Shown piece after piece: positions 1 through 5,923 of a DNA stretch of 5,923 nucleotides; within the stretch, counting starts at the first letter, position 1, and every line of letters begins with the position of its first letter. The translations under genes were made by a program, and so were the position numbers. The notes under the pieces were generated by a model, which saw only the letters and a list, made by a program, of their open reading frames with translations, had not been told where the DNA came from and ran no database searches. The stretch is taken from the NCBI GenBank assembly GCA_903847495.1, contig CAINDT010000050.1, positions 1-5,923 on the forward strand, read 5' to 3'. Origin of the DNA: an uncultured Actinomycetes bacterium. Lineage in GTDB: Bacteria > Actinomycetota > Thermoleophilia > Gaiellales > F1-60-MAGs149.

Positions 1-53
1 TACTATCGCGCCGCGAAGGAGCGGCTCGCCCGTTCACCCCGAGAAGGAGCACG

Positions 54-57
<4 letters not shown>
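1..57 (+). CDS. C-terminal tail of an upstream gene (partial), possibly MazG
   Basis: Reading from base 1, an open frame gives YYRAAKERLARSPREGAR and stops at TGA 55-57. The stop shares the bases ATGA (54-57) with the enolase start, the usual sign of two genes translated together. The charged, alanine/arginine-rich helix-like end fits the C-terminus of a soluble protein. In several actinobacteria the gene before eno is mazG, a nucleoside triphosphate pyrophosphohydrolase whose C-terminus ends in a similar basic helix, so MazG is the best guess. Eighteen residues cannot prove it. The frame could also be a chance open stretch in GC-rich leader DNA, because an AAGGAG at 16-21 lies inside it. The 5' part lies outside the window. 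Confidence 0.42.
42..49 (+). promoter_or_regulatory. Shine-Dalgarno site of eno
   Basis: AGAAGGAG lies 4 bases before the ATG at 54. It is the strongest ribosome binding site among the plus-strand genes here and fixes the enolase start. It sits inside the tail of the upstream frame, so ribosomes ending there would stop next to it. Confidence 0.8.
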
Positions 58-1340
<1,283 letters not shown>

Positions 1341-1355
1341 ATATCGGTTTCGTAA

Positions 1356-1377
1356 CAGGGTGATCCCGATCACCCTG
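1356..1377 (+). promoter_or_regulatory. Perfect 9-bp palindrome, CRP/FNR-type operator or transcript-end hairpin
   Basis: CAGGGTGAT (1356-1364) and its exact reverse complement ATCACCCTG (1369-1377) are separated by CCCG. The core reads GTGA-N6-TCAC, the spacing recognised by CRP/GlxR-type cAMP-responsive regulators (consensus TGTGA-N6-TCACA), with the outer T/A replaced by G/C. It lies 15 bases after the enolase stop and 63 bases before the next start. As RNA it would form a stable 9-bp stem with a 4-base loop, so it could also end eno transcripts. However, GGCGCAGAGG follows rather than a run of T, so it is not a classical intrinsic terminator. I favour an operator for the downstream gene, but the two uses do not exclude each other. 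Confidence 0.55.
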
Positions 1378-1412
1378 GGCGCAGAGGGATAGCCGCAGAG
1401 CGGACGTACTGT

Positions 1413-1439
1413 CGGAAACGGCTGCAATGCCGTCTTTCG
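1413..1439 (+). other. Imperfect hairpin directly before the deacetylase-like gene
   Basis: ACGGC (1418-1422) pairs with GCCGT (1429-1433) around the loop TGCAAT. Beyond an unpaired C at 1434 the pairing continues outward (AA with TT, a G-T wobble, GC, CG) to 1413/1439. The stem ends one base before the ATG at 1441 and fills the place where a Shine-Dalgarno site would be. A smaller CCGC-AGA-GCGG hairpin lies at 1393-1403. Together with the palindrome at 1356-1377 these give a folded 100-nt spacer. I do not recognise it as a known riboswitch class. Confidence 0.4.
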
Positions 1440-1440
1440 G

Positions 1441-2781
1441 ATGAGTACCCGTACCCGCAGTCAGCAGTACACCCGGCATCGCCAGCGCGCGGCCGCACGC
1501 CGTCGGCGCGCGGTGCTCCTCGTGGTCGTCGCGATGGCGCTCTGCATCGTCGGCGTGGCGCTCGCGTACCCGCAGCTGCGAGGGTCCGAGGCAACGCCGG
1601 CCGTGACGGCCGCGAAGCCGGACGCGTCCGCGGCCAAGCCTGACGCGGCACCGGCTCCGGTGGATGACGCGGAGGCCGCCGCCTCCAACGCCGACACGAC
1701 GCCAGCGGTCGACGCGGGTGGGGCAGGCGCGGACGGACTGCCGCCGATGCCCGCGGAGAAGTGGCCCGATTGGAAGCCCACGCCGCAGGCGCAGGCGGCG
1801 ATTGACCTGGCGCTGTCGAACGGTCGTCCGCCGCAGTTCCTGGTTGCGTCCTTCGACGGCGCGGCCGACATCGACATGTACAGCACGTGGCTGCCGCTCG
1901 GCGAGGAGCTCGGCGCGCGCTTCACGTTCTTCCTCAGTGGCATCTACCTGCTGTTGCCGCAGAACGCCACGCAGTACCAGCCGCCCAACAAGCCCGCGGG
2001 CTTCTCGAACCTCGGCGGCTACGCTGAGCTGGCTGGCTCGAAGACCGCGGAGGAGAACCTCTACGACAACTTCCGTGCCTTCGACGTCGCGCGCATGATG
2101 GGCAACGAGATCGGCAGTCACTACGTCTCGCATATCTGCGACGAGTCGAACGCCTGGACCGCCGACGACTGGGTCAGCGAGCAGTCGCAGTGGGAGCGTC
2201 TCGTGCTGCGGGCGAGCGAGGTCAACAGCCTTAAGCAGCCGATCAGCACGGTGCTCACGAAGGACGACTTCCACGGTGGCCGCACGCCGTGCCTGATGGG
2301 CGACAAGCCGGCGCTGTACAGCGCCATGCGTCAGCTCGGCTACGAGTACGACGCCAGCCAGGAGGGCATCCTCGGTCAGTGGCCGGAGAAGCAGCAGGGT
2401 CTGTGGAACTTCTCGCTGCCCTCGATCCCGCGCGTCGGCTCCAAGTACGCGACGCTGGCGATGGATTACAACTTCTACTTCAACCATGGCAAGACGGACG
2501 ATCCGGCGCAGCTGAAGAAGCTGGAGAACTGGACGTACCGCAGCTACATGGGCGCGCTCAACGGGCTCTACGAGACCAACCGTGCCCCGCTCAGCATCGG
2601 CTCGCACTTCGCGACGTGGAACCACGGTGTCTACAACCGCGCGCTCGAGCGCACGCTGCGGAAGGCGTGCACGAAGCCCGAGGTGGCCTGCGTGGACTAC
2701 ATCACGCTCGCGCGCTGGCTCGATCAGCAGTCGCCCGCGCAGCTGCGCAAGTGGAACCTCGGGAACTTCCCGCAGACGTAG
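1441..2781 (+). CDS. Membrane-anchored or secreted polysaccharide deacetylase-family (NodB-like) protein
   Basis: Likely acts outside the membrane on cell-envelope or extracellular polysaccharide; the substrate is unknown. The first 23 residues are strongly basic, followed by a hydrophobic segment (24-43) that is either an anchor or a signal peptide with a possible ALA cut after residue 42. An Ala/Pro/Asp-rich linker runs from about 50 to 112. The NodB-like domain spans about 132-430: SFDG at 137-140, TFFLSGIYLL (162-171), the metal-type histidines H227 and H231 in GSHYVSH, R281-T-P283 matching the family's RxP motif before a helix and LGYEYDAS, and SIGSHF with H389. Motif 1 lacks the second Asp of the classical TFDDG, so metal binding may differ. 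Similar SFDG-type proteins occur in other actinobacteria, as I recall. ATG 1441 is the first start after an in-frame TAG at 1390, but no Shine-Dalgarno precedes it. It may be transcribed apart from eno. Confidence 0.85.
   Translation: MSTRTRSQQYTRHRQRAAARRRRAVLLVVVAMALCIVGVALAYPQLRGSEATPAVTAAKPDASAAKPDAAPAPVDDAEAAASNADTTPAVDAGGAGADGLPPMPAEKWPDWKPTPQAQAAIDLALSNGRPPQFLVASFDGAADIDMYSTWLPLGEELGARFTFFLSGIYLLLPQNATQYQPPNKPAGFSNLGGYAELAGSKTAEENLYDNFRAFDVARMMGNEIGSHYVSHICDESNAWTADDWVSEQSQWERLVLRASEVNSLKQPISTVLTKDDFHGGRTPCLMGDKPALYSAMRQLGYEYDASQEGILGQWPEKQQGLWNFSLPSIPRVGSKYATLAMDYNFYFNHGKTDDPAQLKKLENWTYRSYMGALNGLYETNRAPLSIGSHFATWNHGVYNRALERTLRKACTKPEVACVDYITLARWLDQQSPAQLRKWNLGNFPQT
1609..1650 (+). repeat. 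Two tandem 7-codon units in the deacetylase linker
   Basis: Residues 57-63 and 64-70 of the deacetylase-like protein read AAKPDAS and AAKPDAA. The two 21-bp units differ at several third positions, so the protein repeat is kept while the DNA has drifted. It is a typical flexible wall-spanning linker rather than a mobile repeat. Confidence 0.6.
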
Positions 2782-2824
2782 TCGCAACGCGCGTGCTGCG
2801 GCGATCGGGGACACTTCGCGGCGT

Positions 2825-4078
2825 ATGAGCGCAGCGCAGCACAGCGACGTTGACGTCCTGATCGTCGGTGCCGGCATCGGCGGGCTGACGACGGCGTTGG
2901 CGCTGCACGCGGGCGGCGTCTCCTGCCGGATCCACGAGAGCGTGCGCGAGCTGCGGCCGCTCGGCGTGGGCATCAACCTGCTGCCGCACGCGATGGCGCA
3001 GCTCGACCGGCTCGGCGTGGCCGAGGCGGCGTCGGCGATCGCCGTGCAGACCGCTGAGCTCGCCTACTACAACCGGCATGGCCAGCTGATCTGGAGCGAG
3101 CCGCGCGGTCGTCTGGCCGGCTACCCGGCGCCTCAGCTGTCGATCCACCGCGGGCATCTCCAACTCCTGCTGCGGGATGCCGTCGTGGAGCGTCTCGGGG
3201 CCGATGCGATCGTGATGGGGCAGGCGCTGACGGACATCGGCAGCGATGCCACCGGCGCGACGGCCGTCTTCGCGCTGCGCGACGGAGGTACGGAGACCGT
3301 GCGCGCGCCGATTGTCGTGGCGGCCGACGGCATCCACTCGGTCGCGCGCGAGCGCCTGCACCCGGGCCAGGGCGCAGTCGGATACGGCAACCGCATGCTG
3401 TGGCGCGCGACGACGCGGGCTCAGCCGTTCCTGACGGGGCGCACGATGATCATGGCCGGGCACTCGCGGCAGAAGTTCGTCTGCTACCCCATCACCGAGC
3501 CCGACGCCGACGGGCTGCAGACGATCAACTGGATCGCCGAGCTGGCGGTGGAGCGGGACACGCCGCCGGCGCAGGACTGGTCGCGCCGGGTCGAGACCGC
3601 CGTGTTCCGCGAGCCGTTCGCCGACTGGCGCTTCTCGTGGCTTGACGTCCCCGCGCTGATCGACGGCGCGGAGGCGGTCTACGAGTACCCGCTGACCGAT
3701 CGGGAGCCGCTCGACCGCTGGACCGACGGCTGCGTGACGCTGCTGGGGGATGCCGCCCACGCGATGTACCCGATCGGGTCGAACGGGGCGTCCCAGAGCA
3801 TCCTCGATGCCATGGCGCTGGCGGACGCGATCGCCGCGCACGGTGCTACGGCCACGGCGCTTGCGGCCTACGAGGCGGAGCGGCGCGAGCCGACCACGCG
3901 CATCGTGCTCGCCAACCGCGGCAACGGCCCCGAGCAGGTGATGGAGCTCGCCGAGCAGCGCGCGCCCGACGGCTTCGCCACGATCGACGACGTGATCACG
4001 CGCAGCGAGCTCGAGGACATCGCCGCCCGCTATAAGCAACTGGCGGGCTTCGCCATCAACCAGGTGGAGGCACCATGA
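2825..4078 (+). CDS. FAD-dependent monooxygenase, PhzS-like flavin oxidoreductase
   Basis: Cytosolic group A (PHBH-fold) flavoprotein that would use NAD(P)H and O2 to hydroxylate a small, probably aromatic, substrate. Its 417 residues are of normal family length. Visible motifs are the Rossmann dinucleotide fold VGAGIGG (14-20) with E38 for the FAD ribose, LRPLGVGINLLPHA (43-56), LSIHRG (105-110), the DG motif ADGIHS (167-172) and the second FAD motif GDAAHAMYP (308-316), followed by GSNGASQ. The phrases LRPLGVGINLLPHA and the YNRxGQxIWSEPRG stretch (82-95) resemble PhzS, the phenazine N-methyl-carboxylate monooxygenase, and its uncharacterised flavin-dependent oxidoreductase relatives. No phenazine genes are seen here, so the substrate is open. 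I chose ATG 2825 because the Rossmann strand starts eight residues later; upstream codons overlap the previous gene. No clear Shine-Dalgarno is present. Its stop overlaps the DUF3237 start by ATGA. Confidence 0.93.
   Translation: MSAAQHSDVDVLIVGAGIGGLTTALALHAGGVSCRIHESVRELRPLGVGINLLPHAMAQLDRLGVAEAASAIAVQTAELAYYNRHGQLIWSEPRGRLAGYPAPQLSIHRGHLQLLLRDAVVERLGADAIVMGQALTDIGSDATGATAVFALRDGGTETVRAPIVVAADGIHSVARERLHPGQGAVGYGNRMLWRATTRAQPFLTGRTMIMAGHSRQKFVCYPITEPDADGLQTINWIAELAVERDTPPAQDWSRRVETAVFREPFADWRFSWLDVPALIDGAEAVYEYPLTDREPLDRWTDGCVTLLGDAAHAMYPIGSNGASQSILDAMALADAIAAHGATATALAAYEAERREPTTRIVLANRGNGPEQVMELAEQRAPDGFATIDDVITRSELEDIAARYKQLAGFAINQVEAP
4066..4070 (+). promoter_or_regulatory. Shine-Dalgarno site of the DUF3237 gene
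   Basis: GGAGG lies 4 bases before ATG 4075, inside the last codons of the monooxygenase gene. Together with the ATGA overlap it points to coupled translation of the pair at similar levels. Confidence 0.75.
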
Positions 4079-4497
4079 CCCCCGAACTCGAGTTGATCGC
4101 CACCGCCGTGGCCGAGCTGGCTGAGCCGTATCCCATTGGTCCGACGGAGGCCGGGCTGCGCGAGGCGATCCCGATCAGCGGCGGGACGGTGGAGGGCTTG
4201 CTGCTCAACGGGCGCATCGAGCCGGGCGGGGTGGACTGGTGTCTCACGCGCGCCGACGGCGTCGCCGAGGTTTGGGCGCGCTACGCGATCCGCTGCGACG
4301 ACGGCGCCAACGTGATGGTCACCAATGCGGGGCCCGTGCACCCGCAGGCAGACGGCACCTACGCCGGCTTCACGGTGCCGCAGTTCGAGTGCGGTGCTCC
4401 GGGCTACGCGTGGACCCGGGACGGCGTCTTCGTCTGCTCGCTGCTCGCCGCCGCCGACGGGACCTCCGTGCGGCTCGAGTTCTACCGCGTGCGCTGA
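4075..4497 (+). CDS. DUF3237 (UPF0311) family protein
   Basis: A small soluble protein of 140 residues, close to the usual family length, with no signal peptide or membrane segment. Family hallmarks seen are IPISGGTVEG (32-41), LNGRIEPGGVDW (44-55), DGVAEVWARYAI (61-72) and PQFECGAPGYAW (102-113), ending in a strand pattern LEFYRVR. DUF3237 proteins fold as a compact beta barrel with a central pocket, as I recall, but their general biochemical role is not settled. The gene starts inside the stop of the PhzS-like monooxygenase and has a good ribosome site, so the two are almost surely one operon. This suggests it handles the substrate or product of that enzyme, for example as a binding or isomerising partner, which is inference. 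It ends only 3 bp from the stop of the opposing DUF1330 gene. Confidence 0.9.
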   Translation: MTPELELIATAVAELAEPYPIGPTEAGLREAIPISGGTVEGLLLNGRIEPGGVDWCLTRADGVAEVWARYAIRCDDGANVMVTNAGPVHPQADGTYAGFTVPQFECGAPGYAWTRDGVFVCSLLAAADGTSVRLEFYRVR

Positions 4498-4500
4498 GCG

Positions 4501-4815
4501 TCAGTCGCCGGGCTGCGGGCCATCGTGACCGGCGATCACGATCAGCTCCCCGTCGCTGCACGCTGCGCGGATGGCGCGCGCGGCGGTGTACTCGGCCGAG
4601 TGATAGCAGTCGAGCGCGGCCTGGTACGTGGGGAATTCGATCACGACGTTGCGCGAGCGCGCCGGACCCTCGACGGCATCGAAGGCGCCGCCGCGGACCA
4701 GGAAGCGCGCGCCGTGGCGGACGTAGGCAGGCGTGGCGGCGGCGACGTAGCCCGTGTAGGCCTCGGGGTCGTGGACGTCGATGCGTCCGATCCAGTAGCC
4801 CTTCGGTTCGGCCAC
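4501..4815 (-). CDS. DUF1330 family protein (ferredoxin-like fold)
   Basis: A 104-residue cytosolic protein of the DUF1330 family, members of the dimeric alpha-beta barrel group; function unknown. The family pattern is clear throughout: KGYWIGRIDVHDPEAY (5-20), YVRHGARFLVRGG (31-43), then VEGPARSRNVVIEFPTYQAALDCYHSAEY (48-76) with the typical EFP and Y-S-x-E-Y features, and a closing VIAGHDGPQPGD. The start is a GTG (complement of 4813-4815) followed by AEPKGYW, which agrees with family N-termini. No Shine-Dalgarno precedes it, but the ftsB stop is only 2 bases upstream, so it is probably translated by reinitiation in a two-gene ftsB-DUF1330 transcript. It converges on the DUF3237 gene with 3 bp between stops and no visible terminator. 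Its link to cell division, if any, is unknown. Confidence 0.92.
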   Translation of the reverse strand: MAEPKGYWIGRIDVHDPEAYTGYVAAATPAYVRHGARFLVRGGAFDAVEGPARSRNVVIEFPTYQAALDCYHSAEYTAARAIRAACSDGELIVIAGHDGPQPGD

Positions 4816-4817
4816 GG

Positions 4818-5069
4818 CTAGCGGTTGCCGACCGAGAACGGTGTCTCGCCGGGGAAGATGTAGCCGCGACGGCGCGCCTCGCGCACCAGCATCTCGCGCG
4901 TGCCCAGCGCGTCGCGTGCCTTGATCGCCCGCTCCTTCGCCGTGCGTGCCTCGGCGAGCTGCGTGCGGGCGCTCGTCAGTTCGGCTTGGGCGGTGCGGTA
5001 CGCGCGGATCGGCTGGACGAAGAGGATCGCGAGGATCACGACCACACCGATCACGAGGAGCTTGCGCAC
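4818..5069 (-). CDS. ftsB: Septum formation initiator, FtsB/DivIC family
   Basis: A small bitopic division protein expected to pair with FtsL and FtsQ at the septum and help activate septal wall synthesis. The 83 residues, a little short for actinobacteria, show a short basic N-terminus (MRK), one membrane segment (about 4-19, LLVIGVVVILAILFVQ), a charged extracytoplasmic coiled coil (about 22-58, rich in Ala, Arg and Glu) and the family's C-terminal block LVREARRRGYIFPGETPF (61-78). I chose GTG at the complement of 5067-5069 because it puts Arg-Lys just before the membrane segment. The frame continues upstream without a better start, and that part resembles no family member. A weaker alternative is the GTG of residue 6. 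No Shine-Dalgarno serves GTG 5069. It is divergent from DUF501 and followed by DUF1330, whereas in many actinobacteria it sits between eno and DUF501 in one direction. Confidence 0.87.
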   Translation of the reverse strand: MRKLLVIGVVVILAILFVQPIRAYRTAQAELTSARTQLAEARTAKERAIKARDALGTREMLVREARRRGYIFPGETPFSVGNR

Positions 5070-5092
5070 GTCGCCCGCTTCGCCGTGCGCAC
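5051..5092 (-). CDS. Possible 13-residue leader ORF overlapping the ftsB start
   Basis: On the minus strand GGAAGGA (complement of 5099-5105) lies 6 bases before a GTG (complement of 5090-5092) that opens VRTAKRATCASSS and stops at TGA (complement of 5051-5053). This is the only good ribosome site near ftsB, and it serves a different frame. The stop overlaps the GTG of ftsB residue 6 as GTGA. It could be a coupling leader that delivers ribosomes to ftsB. The same picture would arise if a frameshift separated a basic N-terminus from the ftsB body. In GC-rich DNA chance remains likely. Confidence 0.25.
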   Translation of the reverse strand: MRTAKRATCASSS

Positions 5093-5108
5093 CGCGAGTC
5101 CTTCCGCG

Positions 5109-5114
5109 TACCCT
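5109..5114 (+). promoter_or_regulatory. -10 element of a likely leaderless DUF501 promoter
   Basis: TACCCT fits the actinobacterial -10 pattern TAnnnT and ends 6 bases before GTG 5121. That spacing places the transcription start on or next to the first base of the start codon. The lack of any Shine-Dalgarno before GTG 5121 agrees with a leaderless mRNA. The -35 region (about 5086-5091, TGCGCA) is a poor match to TTGACA. Confidence 0.5.
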
Positions 5115-5120
5115 GTCGTC

Positions 5121-5585
5121 GTGATCGATCCCGCAGATCTCATGCAGCTCGAGGAGCAATTGGGGCGTACCCCGTACCCGCCGGCTCGCATCGTGTGCCG
5201 CTGCAGCGCGGGGCGTCCGGTTGTCGTCGAGCAGCCGCCGACGACGCCGGCTGGCGAGCCGTTTCCGACTGCGTACTGGCTGTGCTGCCCCGGGTTGATC
5301 CACGGCGTCTCGGTGCTCGAGTCGGCCGGCGGCGTGCGTGCGCTGGAGGACCGGATCGCCGCCGACGAGGAGCTCGCCGCAGGGTTCGACGAGGCGATGG
5401 AGCGGCACCGGGCGCTGCGGCCCGAGTATCGGCTCGGCATCGGCGGCGTTCGCAACGGGCGTGCGGTCAAGTGCCTGCATGCGCACGTCGCCTTCGCCCT
5501 GGCCGCACCGCCCTACGCGATCGGCGAGGAACTGCTGATCGCCGCCGGCGGCATCCCCACGACATGCTGCATGGATCGCGGATGA
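5121..5585 (+). CDS. DUF501 family protein
   Basis: A 154-residue soluble protein of the DUF501 family, widespread in actinobacteria beside eno, ftsB and ppx; its function is not established. Family features are LMQLEEQLGR at the start, CRCSAGRPVVVE (26-37), EPFPTAYWLCCPG (46-58), a helical stretch around 65-100, and VKCLHAHVAFALA (116-128). Cysteines and histidines cluster as C26-x-C28, C55-C56, C118-x-H120-x-H122 and C149-C150. Most of the first three groups fall in the family's conserved blocks, so a bound metal or redox role is conceivable, though this is inference. GTG 5121 is preferred because the -10 box fits it; ATG 5142 is the alternative and would remove seven residues. It is divergent from ftsB across 51 bp and overlaps the next gene by ATGA. 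Confidence 0.9.
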   Translation: MIDPADLMQLEEQLGRTPYPPARIVCRCSAGRPVVVEQPPTTPAGEPFPTAYWLCCPGLIHGVSVLESAGGVRALEDRIAADEELAAGFDEAMERHRALRPEYRLGIGGVRNGRAVKCLHAHVAFALAAPPYAIGEELLIAAGGIPTTCCMDRG

Positions 5586-5908
5586 CGCTCGACCCGCTGA
5601 CTGAGGTTGCCGTGCAGGCGTGGGGAGAGGCGCCCGCGACGGCGCGTCGCGTGCGTGCCGGACTCGACACGCGTGGGCTCGCCGGCTTCGAGCGTGCCTA
5701 CACGGCTGTGCACGGGGAACTCGTACGGCGCGTCGGCCAGCACTTCACGCTCGCCGAGCTCGCCGCCGCCTGGCGTGAGGCCGACCGCTGGGCACCTGAC
5801 GTCGCGCTCGACGCGGCCCGACCGGCGTCGCCGCCGCGCTCGACGCCCCTGCTTGTCGATCTGGCCTGCCAGCGTCTGCAGCGCAGCGCACGCGATGCGC
5901 GGGGGTAG
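5582..5908 (+). CDS. Unrecognised 108-residue protein coupled to DUF501
   Basis: I do not recognise a family. The frame starts at ATG 5582 within the DUF501 stop (ATGA) and ends at TAG 5906-5908. The protein has no membrane segment or signal peptide and looks mostly helical: about 5-50 and 55-80 are Ala/Arg/Glu-rich (for example HFTLAELAAAWREADRW, 54-70), then a Pro/Ser linker (PASPPRSTP, 81-89) and a last helix with one cysteine (C96). The FTLAELAAAWREAD stretch resembles a small helix-turn-helix or domain edge, but that is too little to name it. Codon choice matches its neighbours, with G or C at nearly all third positions. The four-base overlap and the lack of a separate promoter argue that it is a real gene translated from the DUF501 mRNA. 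The last 15 bases of the window hold nothing I can support. Confidence 0.75.
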   Translation: MTLDPLTEVAVQAWGEAPATARRVRAGLDTRGLAGFERAYTAVHGELVRRVGQHFTLAELAAAWREADRWAPDVALDAARPASPPRSTPLLVDLACQRLQRSARDARG

Positions 5909-5923
5909 GTGGGTGCATCAGCA

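Noticed and set aside
2810..2815. GACACT as a possible -10 box before the monooxygenase
   Set aside because: It lacks the first T of TAnnnT, has no matching -35 and sits at a poor distance for a leaderless start.
2582..2824. 81-codon N-terminal extension of the monooxygenase
   Set aside because: It overlaps the deacetylase gene and is Arg/Ser-rich shadow sequence; the Rossmann fold begins just after ATG 2825.
2702..4039. 445-codon open frame on the minus strand opposite the monooxygenase
   Set aside because: Same reason: a shadow of a well-supported gene with no recognisable protein features.
4494..4504. CTGA-GCG-TCAG palindrome at the convergent stops
   Set aside because: It is mainly the symmetry of two facing TGA stops; four base pairs without a T-run is not a terminator.
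4525..4539. Second GTGA...TCAC inverted motif
   Set aside because: The spacer is 7 rather than 6 bases and it lies inside the DUF1330 coding region, so it is probably chance.
4239..5120. Long plus-strand extension upstream of DUF501
   Set aside because: It runs through DUF3237, DUF1330 and ftsB in other frames and reads as Arg-rich shadow; family similarity begins near GTG 5121.
5070..5486. Minus-strand extension of ftsB into the DUF501 region
   Set aside because: FtsB proteins are short, the extension is opposite DUF501, and the basic-then-membrane pattern begins at GTG 5069.

Overview
The window is about 70% GC, with strong G/C preference at third codon positions and several GTG starts. 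The best-supported source is a high-GC actinobacterium. The enolase, the polysaccharide deacetylase-like protein and the DUF501 protein read most like those of the class Thermoleophilia (Solirubrobacterales relatives). This assignment comes from remembered family sequences, not from a search.

Layout, left to right: the last codons of an upstream gene (1-57, + strand) overlap the enolase start by ATGA. Enolase (eno, 54-1340) follows. A 100-bp spacer (1341-1440) holds a perfect palindrome of CRP type and two further hairpins. A membrane-anchored or secreted NodB-like polysaccharide deacetylase-family protein occupies 1441-2781. Next is a translationally coupled pair: a PhzS-like FAD monooxygenase (2825-4078) and a DUF3237/UPF0311 protein (4075-4497). 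On the minus strand, ending 3 bp from the DUF3237 stop, are a DUF1330 protein (4815-4501) and, upstream of it, a small FtsB/DivIC-type septum protein (5069-4818). Divergent from ftsB are a DUF501 protein (5121-5585, apparently leaderless) and an overlapping unrecognised 108-residue gene (5582-5908). All genes are complete except the first. There are no RNA genes, insertion sequences or CRISPR arrays that I can see. The longest stretch without a gene is 100 bp.

How the genes relate: eno (glycolysis), ftsB (division septum) and DUF501 form a block that many actinobacteria keep together in one direction. Here the block is interrupted by an envelope-modification gene and a small oxidation module. 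The ftsB gene faces the other way and carries DUF1330 behind it. The insert between eno and ftsB is the accessory part of the window. Its most interesting piece is the monooxygenase-DUF3237 pair, which looks like a two-protein step on an unknown small aromatic-type substrate. The deacetylase-like gene may be controlled separately through the palindromic and structured leader upstream of it.
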